This document shows, piece by piece, positions 23,447 to 31,182 of a stretch of DNA of 64,000 bases. The translations under genes were made by a program, and so were the position numbers. Within the stretch, counting starts at the first letter, position 1. Each line of letters begins with the position of its first letter. The stretch is from Sphingomonas_O sp046153865. GTDB taxonomy: Bacteria; Pseudomonadota; Alphaproteobacteria; Sphingomonadales; Sphingomonadaceae. The stretch covers positions 1-64,000 of the forward strand of contig JBJXFA010000056.1 in NCBI GenBank assembly GCA_046153865.1. The letters are read 5' to 3'. Under the pieces are notes generated by a model. The model saw nothing but the letters and a program-made list of their open reading frames with translations, had not been told where the DNA came from and did not search any database.

Positions 23447-23995
23447 ATGTCCGACACTCGTCAATCGCTCGCCGATCTCGCAGGTCTGACCGGCGAGGCT
23501 CCGCCCCCGATCGCCGCTCCCGCGTCGGCAACGGCCGACTTCGCCGACGCGCCTGCCGCCGCCCCGGTCGTCTCGACCATGCCGCTGCGCGAGCAGGAGC
23601 TCGACGCATACGGCCGCGCCTATGCCACCGGCCGCCGCAAGGATGCCGTTGCCCGCGTCTGGCTCAAGCCCGGCTCGGGCAAGGTGATAGTCAACGGCCG
23701 CGATCAGGAAGTCTATTTCGCGCGGCCCACGCTGCGCCTCGTCATCAATCAGGCATTCGAAGTCGCCGATCGCGTCGGCAGCTATGATGTCGTCGCCACC
23801 GTCAAGGGTGGCGGACTTTCGGGTCAGGCCGGGGCGGTGAAGCACGGGATAAGCCAGGCGCTGACCAAGTTCGAGCCCGCGCTGCGCAGTGCAGTCAAGG
23901 CCGCCGGCTTCTTGACGCGTGACAGCCGCACGGTCGAGCGCAAGAAGTATGGCAAGGCCAAGGCACGCCGCAGCTTCCAGTTCTCGAAGCGCTAA
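23447..23995 (+). CDS. rpsI: Ribosomal protein uS9
   Basis: 182 residues, longer than the E. coli protein (130) by an acidic/Ala-Pro-rich N-terminal extension of about 50 residues that is usual in sphingomonads. The conserved domain starts at YATGRRKDAVARVWLKPGSG and ends KKYGKAKARRSFQFSKR, with the C-terminal basic tail that reaches the P-site tRNA. Component of the 30S subunit. In operon with rplM. Confidence 0.98.
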   Translation: MSDTRQSLADLAGLTGEAPPPIAAPASATADFADAPAAAPVVSTMPLREQELDAYGRAYATGRRKDAVARVWLKPGSGKVIVNGRDQEVYFARPTLRLVINQAFEVADRVGSYDVVATVKGGGLSGQAGAVKHGISQALTKFEPALRSAVKAAGFLTRDSRTVERKKYGKAKARRSFQFSKR

Positions 23996-24041
23996 CCGTC
24001 GCAGACGGATTTGGCGGAACCAGACGCTTCGGCTATACCAG

Positions 24042-24059
24042 CGCCCCTGAACGGGGGCG
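24042..24059 (+). terminator. Weak hairpin behind rpsI
   Basis: CGCCCC (24042-24047) and GGGGCG (24054-24059) form a short GC stem with six loop bases. It lies 46 bp behind rpsI with only two T residues following, so termination would be weak. Its presence argues that the diguanylate cyclase starts downstream of it. Confidence 0.4.
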
Positions 24060-24064
24060 TTGGC

Positions 24065-24664
24065 GTGCACGATTCCGAAGCAACGGTCGAAGGGCGGCGC
24101 GCAATGGCGCAGCTTCTCGCCGAGAACGAAGGCCTGCGCGCGGCACTCGATGACATGCGCGCACGGGTCGACGAACTCGAGCGTCTCGCCGACACCGACA
24201 CGCTCACGCCGCTGCCGAACCGCCGCGTTTTCGTGCGCGAGGTCGAGCGGGTCGCACGGCAGGTCGCGCGTTACGCAACGCCTGCCGCAGTTGTTTTCAT
24301 CGACGTCAACGGGCTGAAGGCGATCAACGACGCGCACGGCCATCAGGCCGGAGACGCCGCGCTGATCCATGTCGCAACCGTTCTCAAGCGCGAGACTCGC
24401 GCGACCGACATCGTGGCGCGAATCGGCGGCGACGAGTTCGGCCTGCTCCTCGACCGGCTCGACCATGCCGCAGCACTCGCCAAGATCCGCGCGCTCATGG
24501 ATGCCGTTCGCGAAAGCCCACTCGATCTCGGAGCAAAGCGGCTGACCGTCAGCCTGTCGCTCGGGCTGACCATGGTCGGCGCGGTCGACACGGTCGACGC
24601 CATCCTCGCGCGCGCCGATGCCGAAATGTATGCGGCAAAAGCGGCTCAGCGCTCCGAAAGATAA
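24065..24664 (+). CDS. Diguanylate cyclase (GGDEF)
   Basis: About 199 residues. A short N-terminal coiled coil (LLAENEGLRAALDDMRARVDELERL) leads into a single GGDEF domain: DTLTPLPNRRVF, VFIDVNGLKAINDAHGH and the catalytic GGDEF. An RxxD inhibitory site (RATD) lies five residues before GGDEF, so feedback inhibition by c-di-GMP is expected. Active-site residues are intact. No sensory or membrane domain, so it is cytosolic and probably controlled by dimerisation. GTG 24065 has a GGGGGCG ribosome site; the frame stays open to a TTG at 24011. It overlaps convergent gpmA by 19 bp. Confidence 0.92.
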   Translation: MHDSEATVEGRRAMAQLLAENEGLRAALDDMRARVDELERLADTDTLTPLPNRRVFVREVERVARQVARYATPAAVVFIDVNGLKAINDAHGHQAGDAALIHVATVLKRETRATDIVARIGGDEFGLLLDRLDHAAALAKIRALMDAVRESPLDLGAKRLTVSLSLGLTMVGAVDTVDAILARADAEMYAAKAAQRSER

Positions 24665-25332
24665 TATCGGTCGCGCGCACTCAGGTCGTCGGCCAGCGAA
24701 TAGACGATCGGCTGCCCGGTCGGAATTTCCAGCGCGGCGATATCGGCATCCGAAATGCCCGACAGATGCTTGACGAGCGCGCGCAATGAATTGCCATGCG
24801 CCGAGATCAGGACACGCTTGCCCGCGCGCAGCTCCGGAGCGATCCGCGCCTCCCAATAGGGCAGCACGCGCGCGATCGTGTCCTTGAGGCTTTCGGTCGC
24901 CGGAATGGCAATCCCCGCATAACGCCGGTCGCCTGCCAGATCGAGCGCACTGCCCGGCGCGAGCGGCGGCGGCGGGATATCGAAGCTGCGCCGCCAGATC
25001 TTCACCTGATCCACGCCGTGCTTGGCCGCGGTCTCGGCCTTGTCGAGCCCGGTCAGCCCGCCATAATGCCGCTCGTTCAGCCGCCAGTCCTTCTCCACCG
25101 GCAACCACAACCGCCCCATCGCCTCGAGCGCGAGATTGAGCGTGCGGATCGCCCGCGTCTGCACCGAGGTGAAACACAGGTCGAAATCCAGCCCCTTGGC
25201 AGCCATCAGCGCGCCCGCCGCCTGCGCTTCGGCAATGCCTTTCTCAGTCAGATCGACATCCCACCAGCCGGTGAAACGGTTCTCGAGATTCCAGGTCGAT
25301 TGGCCGTGACGGATGAGGACGAGGGTTGGCAT
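24646..25332 (-). CDS. gpmA: 2,3-BPG-dependent phosphoglycerate mutase
   Basis: 228 residues, glycolysis/gluconeogenesis, interconverting 3- and 2-phosphoglycerate. The phosphohistidine is in LVLIRHGQSTWN. NRFTGWWDVDLTEKGIAEA, LNERHYGGLTG and ISAHGNSLRALVKHL (second catalytic His) are all present. Length typical of dimeric GpmA. The stop of the upstream PIN-domain gene touches its start, so the TA pair and gpmA are contiguous on this strand. Confidence 0.97.
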   Translation of the reverse strand: MPTLVLIRHGQSTWNLENRFTGWWDVDLTEKGIAEAQAAGALMAAKGLDFDLCFTSVQTRAIRTLNLALEAMGRLWLPVEKDWRLNERHYGGLTGLDKAETAAKHGVDQVKIWRRSFDIPPPPLAPGSALDLAGDRRYAGIAIPATESLKDTIARVLPYWEARIAPELRAGKRVLISAHGNSLRALVKHLSGISDADIAALEIPTGQPIVYSLADDLSARDRYYLSER

Positions 25333-25770
25333 TCAACTTTCCAGCAATTGTTCGGGCGTCGCGACGCGTAGCGTGGGAAATAGCGGGAGGAAATGCTTCA
25401 CGTTCCACGTCGCGATGGCATCGACGCCTTCGAGCAAGCCGACATAGCCGATGAGATAATCGTAGAGCCGCGCACCTCGGCCATCGCGCTGGGCAAACGC
25501 AGAGATTCCAGCCATTGTTTCGGCCACCGACAATGACCGCACCGCCGCGCTGGGGTGCAGCGCGAGCAGAGCGGCGGCGACTACCTGTGGTTGCAACTTG
25601 ACAAAGACCCTCTCGGGACGGGTCAATTGATTAAAAGCCTCGGCAAAGCTGTGCGACGCAATAAAAAACGAAAGATTGTCAGACAACAGGAGCGTGGCAG
25701 AAGGGCGATGGTGCACATGGTTGAGAACAACCGCGGCTACGACGACATTTGAGTCAACGAGAACCCTCAA
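25333..25770 (-). CDS. PIN domain toxin (VapC-like)
   Basis: 145 residues. The N-terminal MRVLVDSNVVVAA carries the first metal-binding Asp. FAEAFNQLTR supplies the Glu, and YDYLIGYVGLLEGVDAIATW with its Asp residues is the distal acidic cluster of PIN ribonucleases. The start overlaps the upstream antitoxin gene by 4 bases. By family, it cleaves tRNA or rRNA when the antitoxin is lost. Confidence 0.85.
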   Translation of the reverse strand: MRVLVDSNVVVAAVVLNHVHHRPSATLLLSDNLSFFIASHSFAEAFNQLTRPERVFVKLQPQVVAAALLALHPSAAVRSLSVAETMAGISAFAQRDGRGARLYDYLIGYVGLLEGVDAIATWNVKHFLPLFPTLRVATPEQLLES

Positions 25771-26051
25771 TCCGCAAACAGGTCGCGATTGCGATCTTCC
25801 TCAATCCAGCGGTTGACATCTTCTACGGTGATCGGCGGGCCACCTGTCGATTTCATGACATAGAACTTTCCGTTCCAATCGAACCCCTCAAGCGCAGGAG
25901 GGTGATCGGCGGTTGGCTCGGGACGATAAGCAAGCACGGCGTCCTCGACGACCTGCGTAACCGATTTGCCCGTCTCGCGCACGAGGTCATCGACGCGACG
26001 ACGTGCAGTCTCCGAACGGATGTTGAGCTGGGCGGTCGAACGTCGTGCCAT
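25767..26051 (-). CDS. VapB-like antitoxin
   Basis: 94 residues. The N-terminus (AQLNIRSETARRRVDDLVRETGKSVTQVVEDAVL) fits a ribbon-helix-helix type DNA-binding segment. The acidic tail (TVEDVNRWIEEDRNRDL) would wrap the PIN toxin. Located directly upstream of, and overlapping, the PIN gene: a typical vapBC-type module that probably represses its own promoter. Confidence 0.8.
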   Translation of the reverse strand: MARRSTAQLNIRSETARRRVDDLVRETGKSVTQVVEDAVLAYRPEPTADHPPALEGFDWNGKFYVMKSTGGPPITVEDVNRWIEEDRNRDLFAD

Positions 26052-26090
26052 CAGCTGTGGCTAGCACAATCTCTCCAAATTGGCTAGCCC

Positions 26091-27206
26091 TCACAGCTCG
26101 TCGATCATCCCCGCCAACGTTACCATGCAATCGCGCGCGAGTGCCTGAGATCGCGCGGGCGACCAGCCGCGTTCGGGGTCACGATTGTCGTCGTGATCCT
26201 TGAACGGCATTTCGAGCGTCATCGAGACCGCGCCAAACCGCTCGGCGAGCTGGTTCGTCGACATCGACAGATTGGCCTTGCCCGGCCCGGATGTCGGATA
26301 GCCGTGCCGCGTCTGGAAATCGGGCGACTGCGCCGCGAGGCGATCGACAAACATCGTATAGAGATCGCCCTGGCGCTGCGTCCACGACGGGATGCCGTCG
26401 AAGCCCGCCATAAAGGTATAGGGGATCGATTCATCGCCGTGGATGTCCATCGCGAAATCGACGCCGGTTTCCGCCATCGCGGCGCGCACGAGCATCACCT
26501 CGGGGCTGCGCGTCATGGTCGGCGCGGCCCATTCGCGATTGAGGTTCACGCCCGCCGCATTGGTGCGCAGATGCCCGCGCGCGCTGCCGTCGGGGTTCAT
26601 GTTGGGCACGATATGAAACGTTGCCGCCGCGCGCAGCGTCTGCGCCGCCGCATCGTCGCTGACGAGCAGGTCGAGCGCGCCCTCCATCCACCACTCGGCC
26701 ATCGTCTCGCCGGGATGCTGGCGCGCGTAGAGCCAGATCTGCAGCGGCCCCTCGCCCAGCCGGAGACAGTCGAGCGGCCGCCCGTCGAGCGTTTCGCCGA
26801 GACTGCGATGTTCGACAAACGGAACGGCGGAAATCCGCGCAACCAAATCAGTGTGCCGCGCCGAGGTGTAGGGCGCGAAATACGCAAACCACACGAGGTC
26901 GGTGGCGGGCGTGTGGCGGATCGTCAGCACGCCGTCGGCATAGTCGGTCTCGGCGCGTCGCCAGTCGCTGTCGTCGTGCGATACGCAGGCGCGGTATCCC
27001 GGCCAGCCGCCGGGATAGGCCGAACCGGCGCAATTGGTGATCCGCAGCACCAGCGGCACGCCTGCCGCGCCATCCACACGGAAGTAGAACCACTGGTAGA
27101 AGGCCGAGTCCTTATCGCGGCGGATGGCAAGGTCAAAGCCGCCACCCGCCCCGCTCAAAACCTCGATATTGCCGCTGTCGAAATCGCTTGCGATGCTGAT
27201 GCTCAT
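26091..27206 (-). CDS. M14 family zinc carboxypeptidase (Nna1/CCP-like)
   Basis: 371 residues. The N-terminal beta domain (DSAFYQWFYFRVDGA) is typical of the cytosolic carboxypeptidase subfamily. The peptidase domain has the zinc motif HPGE in YARQHPGETMAEWW, NMNPDGSARGHLRTNAAGVNLNREW, the third zinc ligand in DIHGDE, and the catalytic Glu near SMTLEMPFKDH. No signal peptide, so cytosolic. ATG 27206 overlaps the lipoprotein stop (ATGA). Eukaryotic relatives remove polyglutamate from tubulin; bacterial substrates are unknown. Confidence 0.9.
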   Translation of the reverse strand: MSISIASDFDSGNIEVLSGAGGGFDLAIRRDKDSAFYQWFYFRVDGAAGVPLVLRITNCAGSAYPGGWPGYRACVSHDDSDWRRAETDYADGVLTIRHTPATDLVWFAYFAPYTSARHTDLVARISAVPFVEHRSLGETLDGRPLDCLRLGEGPLQIWLYARQHPGETMAEWWMEGALDLLVSDDAAAQTLRAAATFHIVPNMNPDGSARGHLRTNAAGVNLNREWAAPTMTRSPEVMLVRAAMAETGVDFAMDIHGDESIPYTFMAGFDGIPSWTQRQGDLYTMFVDRLAAQSPDFQTRHGYPTSGPGKANLSMSTNQLAERFGAVSMTLEMPFKDHDDNRDPERGWSPARSQALARDCMVTLAGMIDEL

Positions 27207-27775
27207 GGCACGCTGATAGTGCGCCCTGTTTCGCCGGGGAAGTCCTTGAACAGTGCGGCAGCGAGCTTGTCGGCGGCAAGGCTGGGCTGAGCTGCAGGCG
27301 AATTGCCGGGGGCCTGCGTTTCGGCGCGCCCTTCCCACACCACGGTCTGATCGGCGCGGCGGCGCAGCTGCACTGCGAGTTGCGTGACCACAACCTCGCG
27401 CGACCGATTGCCGCCGACGCCAAAGCTCGCGCCCAGCCCGATGCCGCCGCCATAGCCACCCGTGCCGCCGCCAATCCCGATCGTCACTGGCGAGCGTGCC
27501 GCCAGCGCCGCCCGGGTATCGCGGTTCACATCGGCCGTGAAAACATAAGTGGCGGCTGCAGCACCGGCGCTCGGAAAGCCGACGCGATTGAGCTCGCGCT
27601 CGACCGCGGCGCGGTAGCTGCCTGCCTCGAGCGTGTCCGCGCCGAGCGCCGCCGAGACCGTATCACGGGCAATGTCCCCCGAAAGATGAAAGCGCGTGAC
27701 CTGGACCGGCGGGATCGACGCAGCGCACCCTCCCATTATCAAAGCCCCGGCAACAGCGAGAACACGATAGCTCAT
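27203..27775 (-). CDS. DUF4136-like lipoprotein
   Basis: 190 residues with a lipoprotein signal, MSYRVLAVAGALIMGGC (lipobox MGGC). The frame extends upstream to 27928 but that part is antisense to rpmJ. The mature part contains VQVTRFHLSGDIARDTVSAA, a glycine-rich stretch IGIGGGTGGYGGGIGLGASF and LRRRADQTVVWEGRA, fitting DUF4136 outer-membrane lipoproteins. Function unknown. Coupled by a 4-base overlap to the carboxypeptidase. Confidence 0.8.
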   Translation of the reverse strand: MSYRVLAVAGALIMGGCAASIPPVQVTRFHLSGDIARDTVSAALGADTLEAGSYRAAVERELNRVGFPSAGAAAATYVFTADVNRDTRAALAARSPVTIGIGGGTGGYGGGIGLGASFGVGGNRSREVVVTQLAVQLRRRADQTVVWEGRAETQAPGNSPAAQPSLAADKLAAALFKDFPGETGRTISVP

Positions 27776-27811
27776 GACACTTCTCCTCCGCACCTCTATG
27801 GCGCATCCGCC

Positions 27812-27840
27812 TTGACTTCGCGAGTGGTCCCGCATAGGCG
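27812..27840 (+). promoter_or_regulatory. Candidate sigma-70 promoter of rpmJ
   Basis: TTGACT (27812-27817), 17 bases, TAGGCG (27835-27840), about 40 bp before the rpmJ start. The -35 is near consensus and the -10 is weak. Confidence 0.45.
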
Positions 27841-27878
27841 CGGCGCTCATTTTCTCACCCTTTGCAAAGCCTTTCGCC

Positions 27879-28004
27879 ATGAAAATCCGCAATTCGCTCA
27901 AGTCGCTCAAGGATCGCCACCGCGACAACCGCGTGATTCGCCGTCGCGGGCGGACTTATGTGATCAACAAGACGAACCGGCGCTTCAAGGCACGCCAGGG
28001 CTGA
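27879..28004 (+). CDS. rpmJ: Ribosomal protein bL36
   Basis: 41 codons: MKIRNSLKSLKDRHRDNRVI and then RRRGRTYVINKTNRRFKA. This is the alphaproteobacterial bL36 of the zinc-free (C-minus, YkgO-like) type, since it has no cysteines. Component of the 50S subunit. The gene is easily missed because of its size. It is 7 bp upstream of the HAD hydrolase and probably co-transcribed with it. Confidence 0.95.
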   Translation: MKIRNSLKSLKDRHRDNRVIRRRGRTYVINKTNRRFKARQG

Positions 28005-28011
28005 TCGTTCC

Positions 28012-28620
28012 GTGACCGTGCGCGCCGTCGTGTTTGACGTCGGCGGCGTCCTTTACGATTGGCATCCCCGCTTCCTTTTTGATCGCATGACCGATGACAC
28101 TGCACTCGTCGACCGTCTGGTCGCCGAGGCGGTCACGCACGAATGGCATTTCCAGCATGACGCCGGCCGCGATTTCGCCGACACCTCCGCCGAACTGATC
28201 GCACAGTTCCCCCATTATGCGCACTTCATCGAAGCCTTCGGGCCGCGTTTCAACGAGACCAACCGGGCCCCCATCCCCGGCACGCATGAGATCCTGCGCG
28301 AACTCGATGCCCGCGGCGTGCCGCTGTTTGCGATCACCAATTTCAGCCATGAATTCTTCCCGCCATTCGCCGCGCAACACGCCGAGATTTTCGATCGCTT
28401 TCGTAAGGTCGTGGTCTCGGGCACCGAAAAGCTGATGAAGCCGCATCCCGAAATCTACCGCCGCGCCCGGGCGCGCTTCGGCCTTGCGCCCGGCGAAGGC
28501 CTCTTCATCGACGACCGCAAGGACAATGCCGAAGCCTCGGAACCCGAAGGCTTTGTCGGCTACCACTTCACCGGTGCCGATTCACTGCGAACCCGCCTCG
28601 AAGGCCTCGGACTTCTGTGA
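28012..28620 (+). CDS. HAD-IA family hydrolase
   Basis: 202 residues. Motif I is VVFDVGGVLYDW, where the second Asp of DxD is replaced by Gly, as in YihX-type haloacid-dehalogenase phosphatases (DxGGV). Motif II is AITNFS, the motif III Lys lies in LMKPHPEIY, and motif IV is LFIDDRKDN. It probably dephosphorylates a small metabolite or converts an alpha-halo acid. GTG 28012 follows rpmJ by 7 bp. The substrate cannot be read from sequence. Confidence 0.9.
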   Translation: MTVRAVVFDVGGVLYDWHPRFLFDRMTDDTALVDRLVAEAVTHEWHFQHDAGRDFADTSAELIAQFPHYAHFIEAFGPRFNETNRAPIPGTHEILRELDARGVPLFAITNFSHEFFPPFAAQHAEIFDRFRKVVVSGTEKLMKPHPEIYRRARARFGLAPGEGLFIDDRKDNAEASEPEGFVGYHFTGADSLRTRLEGLGLL

Positions 28621-28654
28621 TCACATTGTAGTCTCACACGCCGCATGCTATGTC

Positions 28655-28927
28655 ATGGGCATGCAGCTATCGATCCGTGAAGCCAAGGCCCGTCTTTCCG
28701 AAGCCATCGTTGCCATGGAGCGCGGCGAACGCGTCGTGCTCACCCGTTTCGGCAAGGAAGTCGCGCAATTGTGCAAGCCTGAACCCAAGAAGGGCGGCAT
28801 CGATTGGGACAAGCTTGACCACATTCAGCGCGAACTGGGGATTGAACCAGGCTCACTCGTACTCCCCGATTATTTCGACGACACCGAATACAGCCGACAA
28901 GTCTTGGGGCTGGAGGATGACGATTGA
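28655..28927 (+). CDS. Phd/YefM-type antitoxin
   Basis: 90 residues. MQLSIREAKARLSEAIVAME and RVVLTRFGKEVAQL form the Phd/YefM DNA-binding fold, then an acidic tail ends in LGLEDDD. ATG 28655 or 28661. It overlaps the downstream PIN toxin gene by 4 bases, so it is the antitoxin of a type II pair that probably autorepresses. Confidence 0.85.
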   Translation: MGMQLSIREAKARLSEAIVAMERGERVVLTRFGKEVAQLCKPEPKKGGIDWDKLDHIQRELGIEPGSLVLPDYFDDTEYSRQVLGLEDDD

Positions 28928-29328
28928 GGCTACTGCTCGACGCGCACTTCATTCTTTGGCTGACGACCGATCGCGCCAAACTATCACAATCCGAGCGAGC
29001 AGTCCTTGACGAAGAGAATACTGAGCTGATCGTTCCTGCAGCAGGACTGTGGGAATTGACGATCAAGTGGAATGTGTTGGGCCGAAAAGGAGAACGACGG
29101 CTCAACGCACGGCCCGAAGATGTCTATGCGGCCGTTACAATGGCAGGATGGGATATCGCATCGCTTGACGGTCGAACCGCGACCACCGAACTCCAAATTC
29201 CCATCGCCCACAAGGATCCGTTTGACCGCCTTCTCCTCGTCCAGGCCCAGCAACTCGGCATCCAACTCCTCACGCGTGATCAAAAGCTGATTGGGCACCC
29301 GCTGGTCTTCAGCCTCGATGCCCCTTGA
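28924..29328 (+). CDS. PIN domain toxin (VapC-like)
   Basis: 134 residues. LLLDAHFILWLTTD gives the first Asp, LWELTIKWNVLG the Glu, and HKDPFDRLLLVQAQQLGIQLLTRD the distal Asp pair. This is the Phd-partnered VapC subfamily, similar to PIN proteins with the ALWE/LWEL motif. TTG start inside the antitoxin stop (TTGA overlap). Convergent with pyk, whose 3' end it overlaps by about 20 bp. Confidence 0.88.
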   Translation: MRLLLDAHFILWLTTDRAKLSQSERAVLDEENTELIVPAAGLWELTIKWNVLGRKGERRLNARPEDVYAAVTMAGWDIASLDGRTATTELQIPIAHKDPFDRLLLVQAQQLGIQLLTRDQKLIGHPLVFSLDAP

Positions 29329-30766
29329 GCTCATCCCCCGTCAGCCGCACCACGTGAAGCACATTGGTCGATCCCGGCGTGCCAAACGGAACCCCCGCCA
29401 TCACGATCACCCGGTCGCCGCCGACCGCGAGGTGATGGCGCAGTGCCATGCGCTTGGCCTTGGCCACCATCTCCTCGAAGCTCGCCACGTCGCGCGTGTG
29501 CACGGCGTGCACGCCCCATAGCAGCCCCAGGCGCCGCGCGGTCTCGGCCTTGGGGGTCAGCACAAGCAAAGGCACTGACGGACGCTCGCGCGACACGCGC
29601 CGTGCGGTCGATCCTGACATCGTAAAGCAGATGATCGCCGTCGCGCCGACGGTGCCCGCGATCGCGCGTGCCGCATCGGCCAGCGCATCGGCGGTCGTCG
29701 GATCAGCCTTGGTTTCAGTGAAGTACAGGCGCGCCGCATAGCCCGGATCGGCTTCGACCGAAATCGCGATCCGGTCCATCATCGCGACTGACTCGGTCGG
29801 CCAGGCCCCCGCCGCGCTTTCAGCCGAGAGCATCACCGCATCAGCACCGTCGTAGATCGCATTGCCGACGTCGGAAACTTCAGCGCGCGTTGGCGTCGGT
29901 GCGATGATCATCGATTCGAGCATCTGCGTGGCCACGACAACCGGCCGCCCCAGCCGCCGCGCGGTCTCGACGATGCGCTTCTGCGCGGGTGGCACTGCCT
30001 CGGGCGGCAGCTCGACCCCGAGGTCGCCACGCGCGACCATCACCGCGTCGGACAGCTCGACGATCTCCTCGAGCCGCTCGAGCGCTGCGGGCTTCTCGAT
30101 CTTTGCGAGCAGCGCTGCGCGCCCGCCGATCAGCTTGCGCGCCTCGGCCAGATCCTCGGGCCGCTGCACGAACGACAGCGCGATCCAGTCGACCCCCTCG
30201 TCGAGCGCAAACGCCAGATCGGTGCGGTCCTTGGGCGTCATCGCCGTCATCGGGATCACGACATCGGGGACGTTGAGCCCCTTGCGGTCGGACAGCATTC
30301 CGCCGACCTCGACGCGCGTCATCACATGGTCATCGGCCATGTCGGCCACGCGCAGCACCAGCTTGCCGTCATCGAGCAGCAGCCGCGCGCCCACTTCGAG
30401 CGCCTGAAAAATCTCGCGATGCGGCAGCAGCACCCGTGTGGCGTCGCCCGCCTCGGCGGCATGATCGAGGCGAAACATGCTGCCCGTCTTCAATTCGACC
30501 TTGCCGTCCGCAAACGTGCCGACCCGCAGCTTGGGGCCTTGCAGATCGGCGAGGATCGTCGTGGGGCGCCCGAGCAGTTTCTCCAGCCCGCGAATGCCTG
30601 CGATCGTCGCGCGGTGATCTTCGTGCGTGCCGTGGCTCATGTTGACGCGAAACGCATCGGCCCCGGCCCGCGCGAGCTTTTCGATCATTTCGGGCGTGCG
30701 GCTGGCCGGGCCCAGCGTCGCAAGAATGCGGACCTTGCGGGCGCGCGGAGGCAGGCTGCGGACCAA
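29309..30766 (-). CDS. pyk: Pyruvate kinase
   Basis: 485 residues, final step of glycolysis (PEP + ADP to pyruvate + ATP). Landmarks: RKVRILATLGPAS, AFRVNMSHGTHEDH, ILADLQGPKLRVG, the catalytic Lys in LLAKIEKPAALERLEEI, VMVARGDLGVELP and TQMLESMI. The C-terminal domain ends around GSTNVLHVVRL. TTG 30766 is chosen because GGGGAGAG lies 6 bases upstream and all homology begins there; the longer open frame to 31264 is not protein-like. Confidence 0.96.
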   Translation of the reverse strand: MVRSLPPRARKVRILATLGPASRTPEMIEKLARAGADAFRVNMSHGTHEDHRATIAGIRGLEKLLGRPTTILADLQGPKLRVGTFADGKVELKTGSMFRLDHAAEAGDATRVLLPHREIFQALEVGARLLLDDGKLVLRVADMADDHVMTRVEVGGMLSDRKGLNVPDVVIPMTAMTPKDRTDLAFALDEGVDWIALSFVQRPEDLAEARKLIGGRAALLAKIEKPAALERLEEIVELSDAVMVARGDLGVELPPEAVPPAQKRIVETARRLGRPVVVATQMLESMIIAPTPTRAEVSDVGNAIYDGADAVMLSAESAAGAWPTESVAMMDRIAISVEADPGYAARLYFTETKADPTTADALADAARAIAGTVGATAIICFTMSGSTARRVSRERPSVPLLVLTPKAETARRLGLLWGVHAVHTRDVASFEEMVAKAKRMALRHHLAVGGDRVIVMAGVPFGTPGSTNVLHVVRLTGDELKGHRG

Positions 30767-30837
30767 ATTCGTCTCTCCCCGATTAGTCGATCGTGCGATA
30801 GAGCCTGTGCGTGACAATTCAAGCAAAGGACATTGCC

Positions 30838-31116
30838 ATGCCCGAGATTTCGGATGCCGTAGCGGCGAGCGCCTTCCGCCGCCTCGTCGCGCACCTCCAG
30901 CACCGGCAGGACGCCGCCAACATCGATCTGATGGGGCTGGCAGGCTTCTGCCGCAATTGCCTGGCCGACTGGGTCGCCGAAGCCGGTGACATCTCAAAAG
31001 ACGACGCGCGCGAAGCGATTTACGGGATGCCCTATACGACGTGGAAGGCTGACCAGCCCGAAGCAACCCCCGAACAGATCGCGCGAATGAATGCGAGCGT
31101 TGCGCGGAACGGGTGA
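30838..31116 (+). CDS. DUF1244 family protein
   Basis: 92 residues. ATG 30838 has AAAGGA 7 bases upstream; a GTG at 30811 is less likely. The family core is AFRRLVAHLQHR, DLMGLAGFCRNCLADW with two cysteines, and EAIYGMPYTTWK. Small cytosolic protein of unknown function widespread in alpha- and gammaproteobacteria. Divergent from pyk. Confidence 0.85.
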   Translation: MPEISDAVAASAFRRLVAHLQHRQDAANIDLMGLAGFCRNCLADWVAEAGDISKDDAREAIYGMPYTTWKADQPEATPEQIARMNASVARNG

Positions 31117-31182
31117 AGGGACCGCTTGCAGCACGCCAAGCGGCGCGATAGCCCTGAATGGAGAGATAAAGGGGAAAAACCG

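Noticed and set aside
23231..25177. 648-codon open frame antisense to rplM, rpsI and the diguanylate cyclase
   Set aside because: Covers three well-identified genes on the opposite strand and shows no family features.
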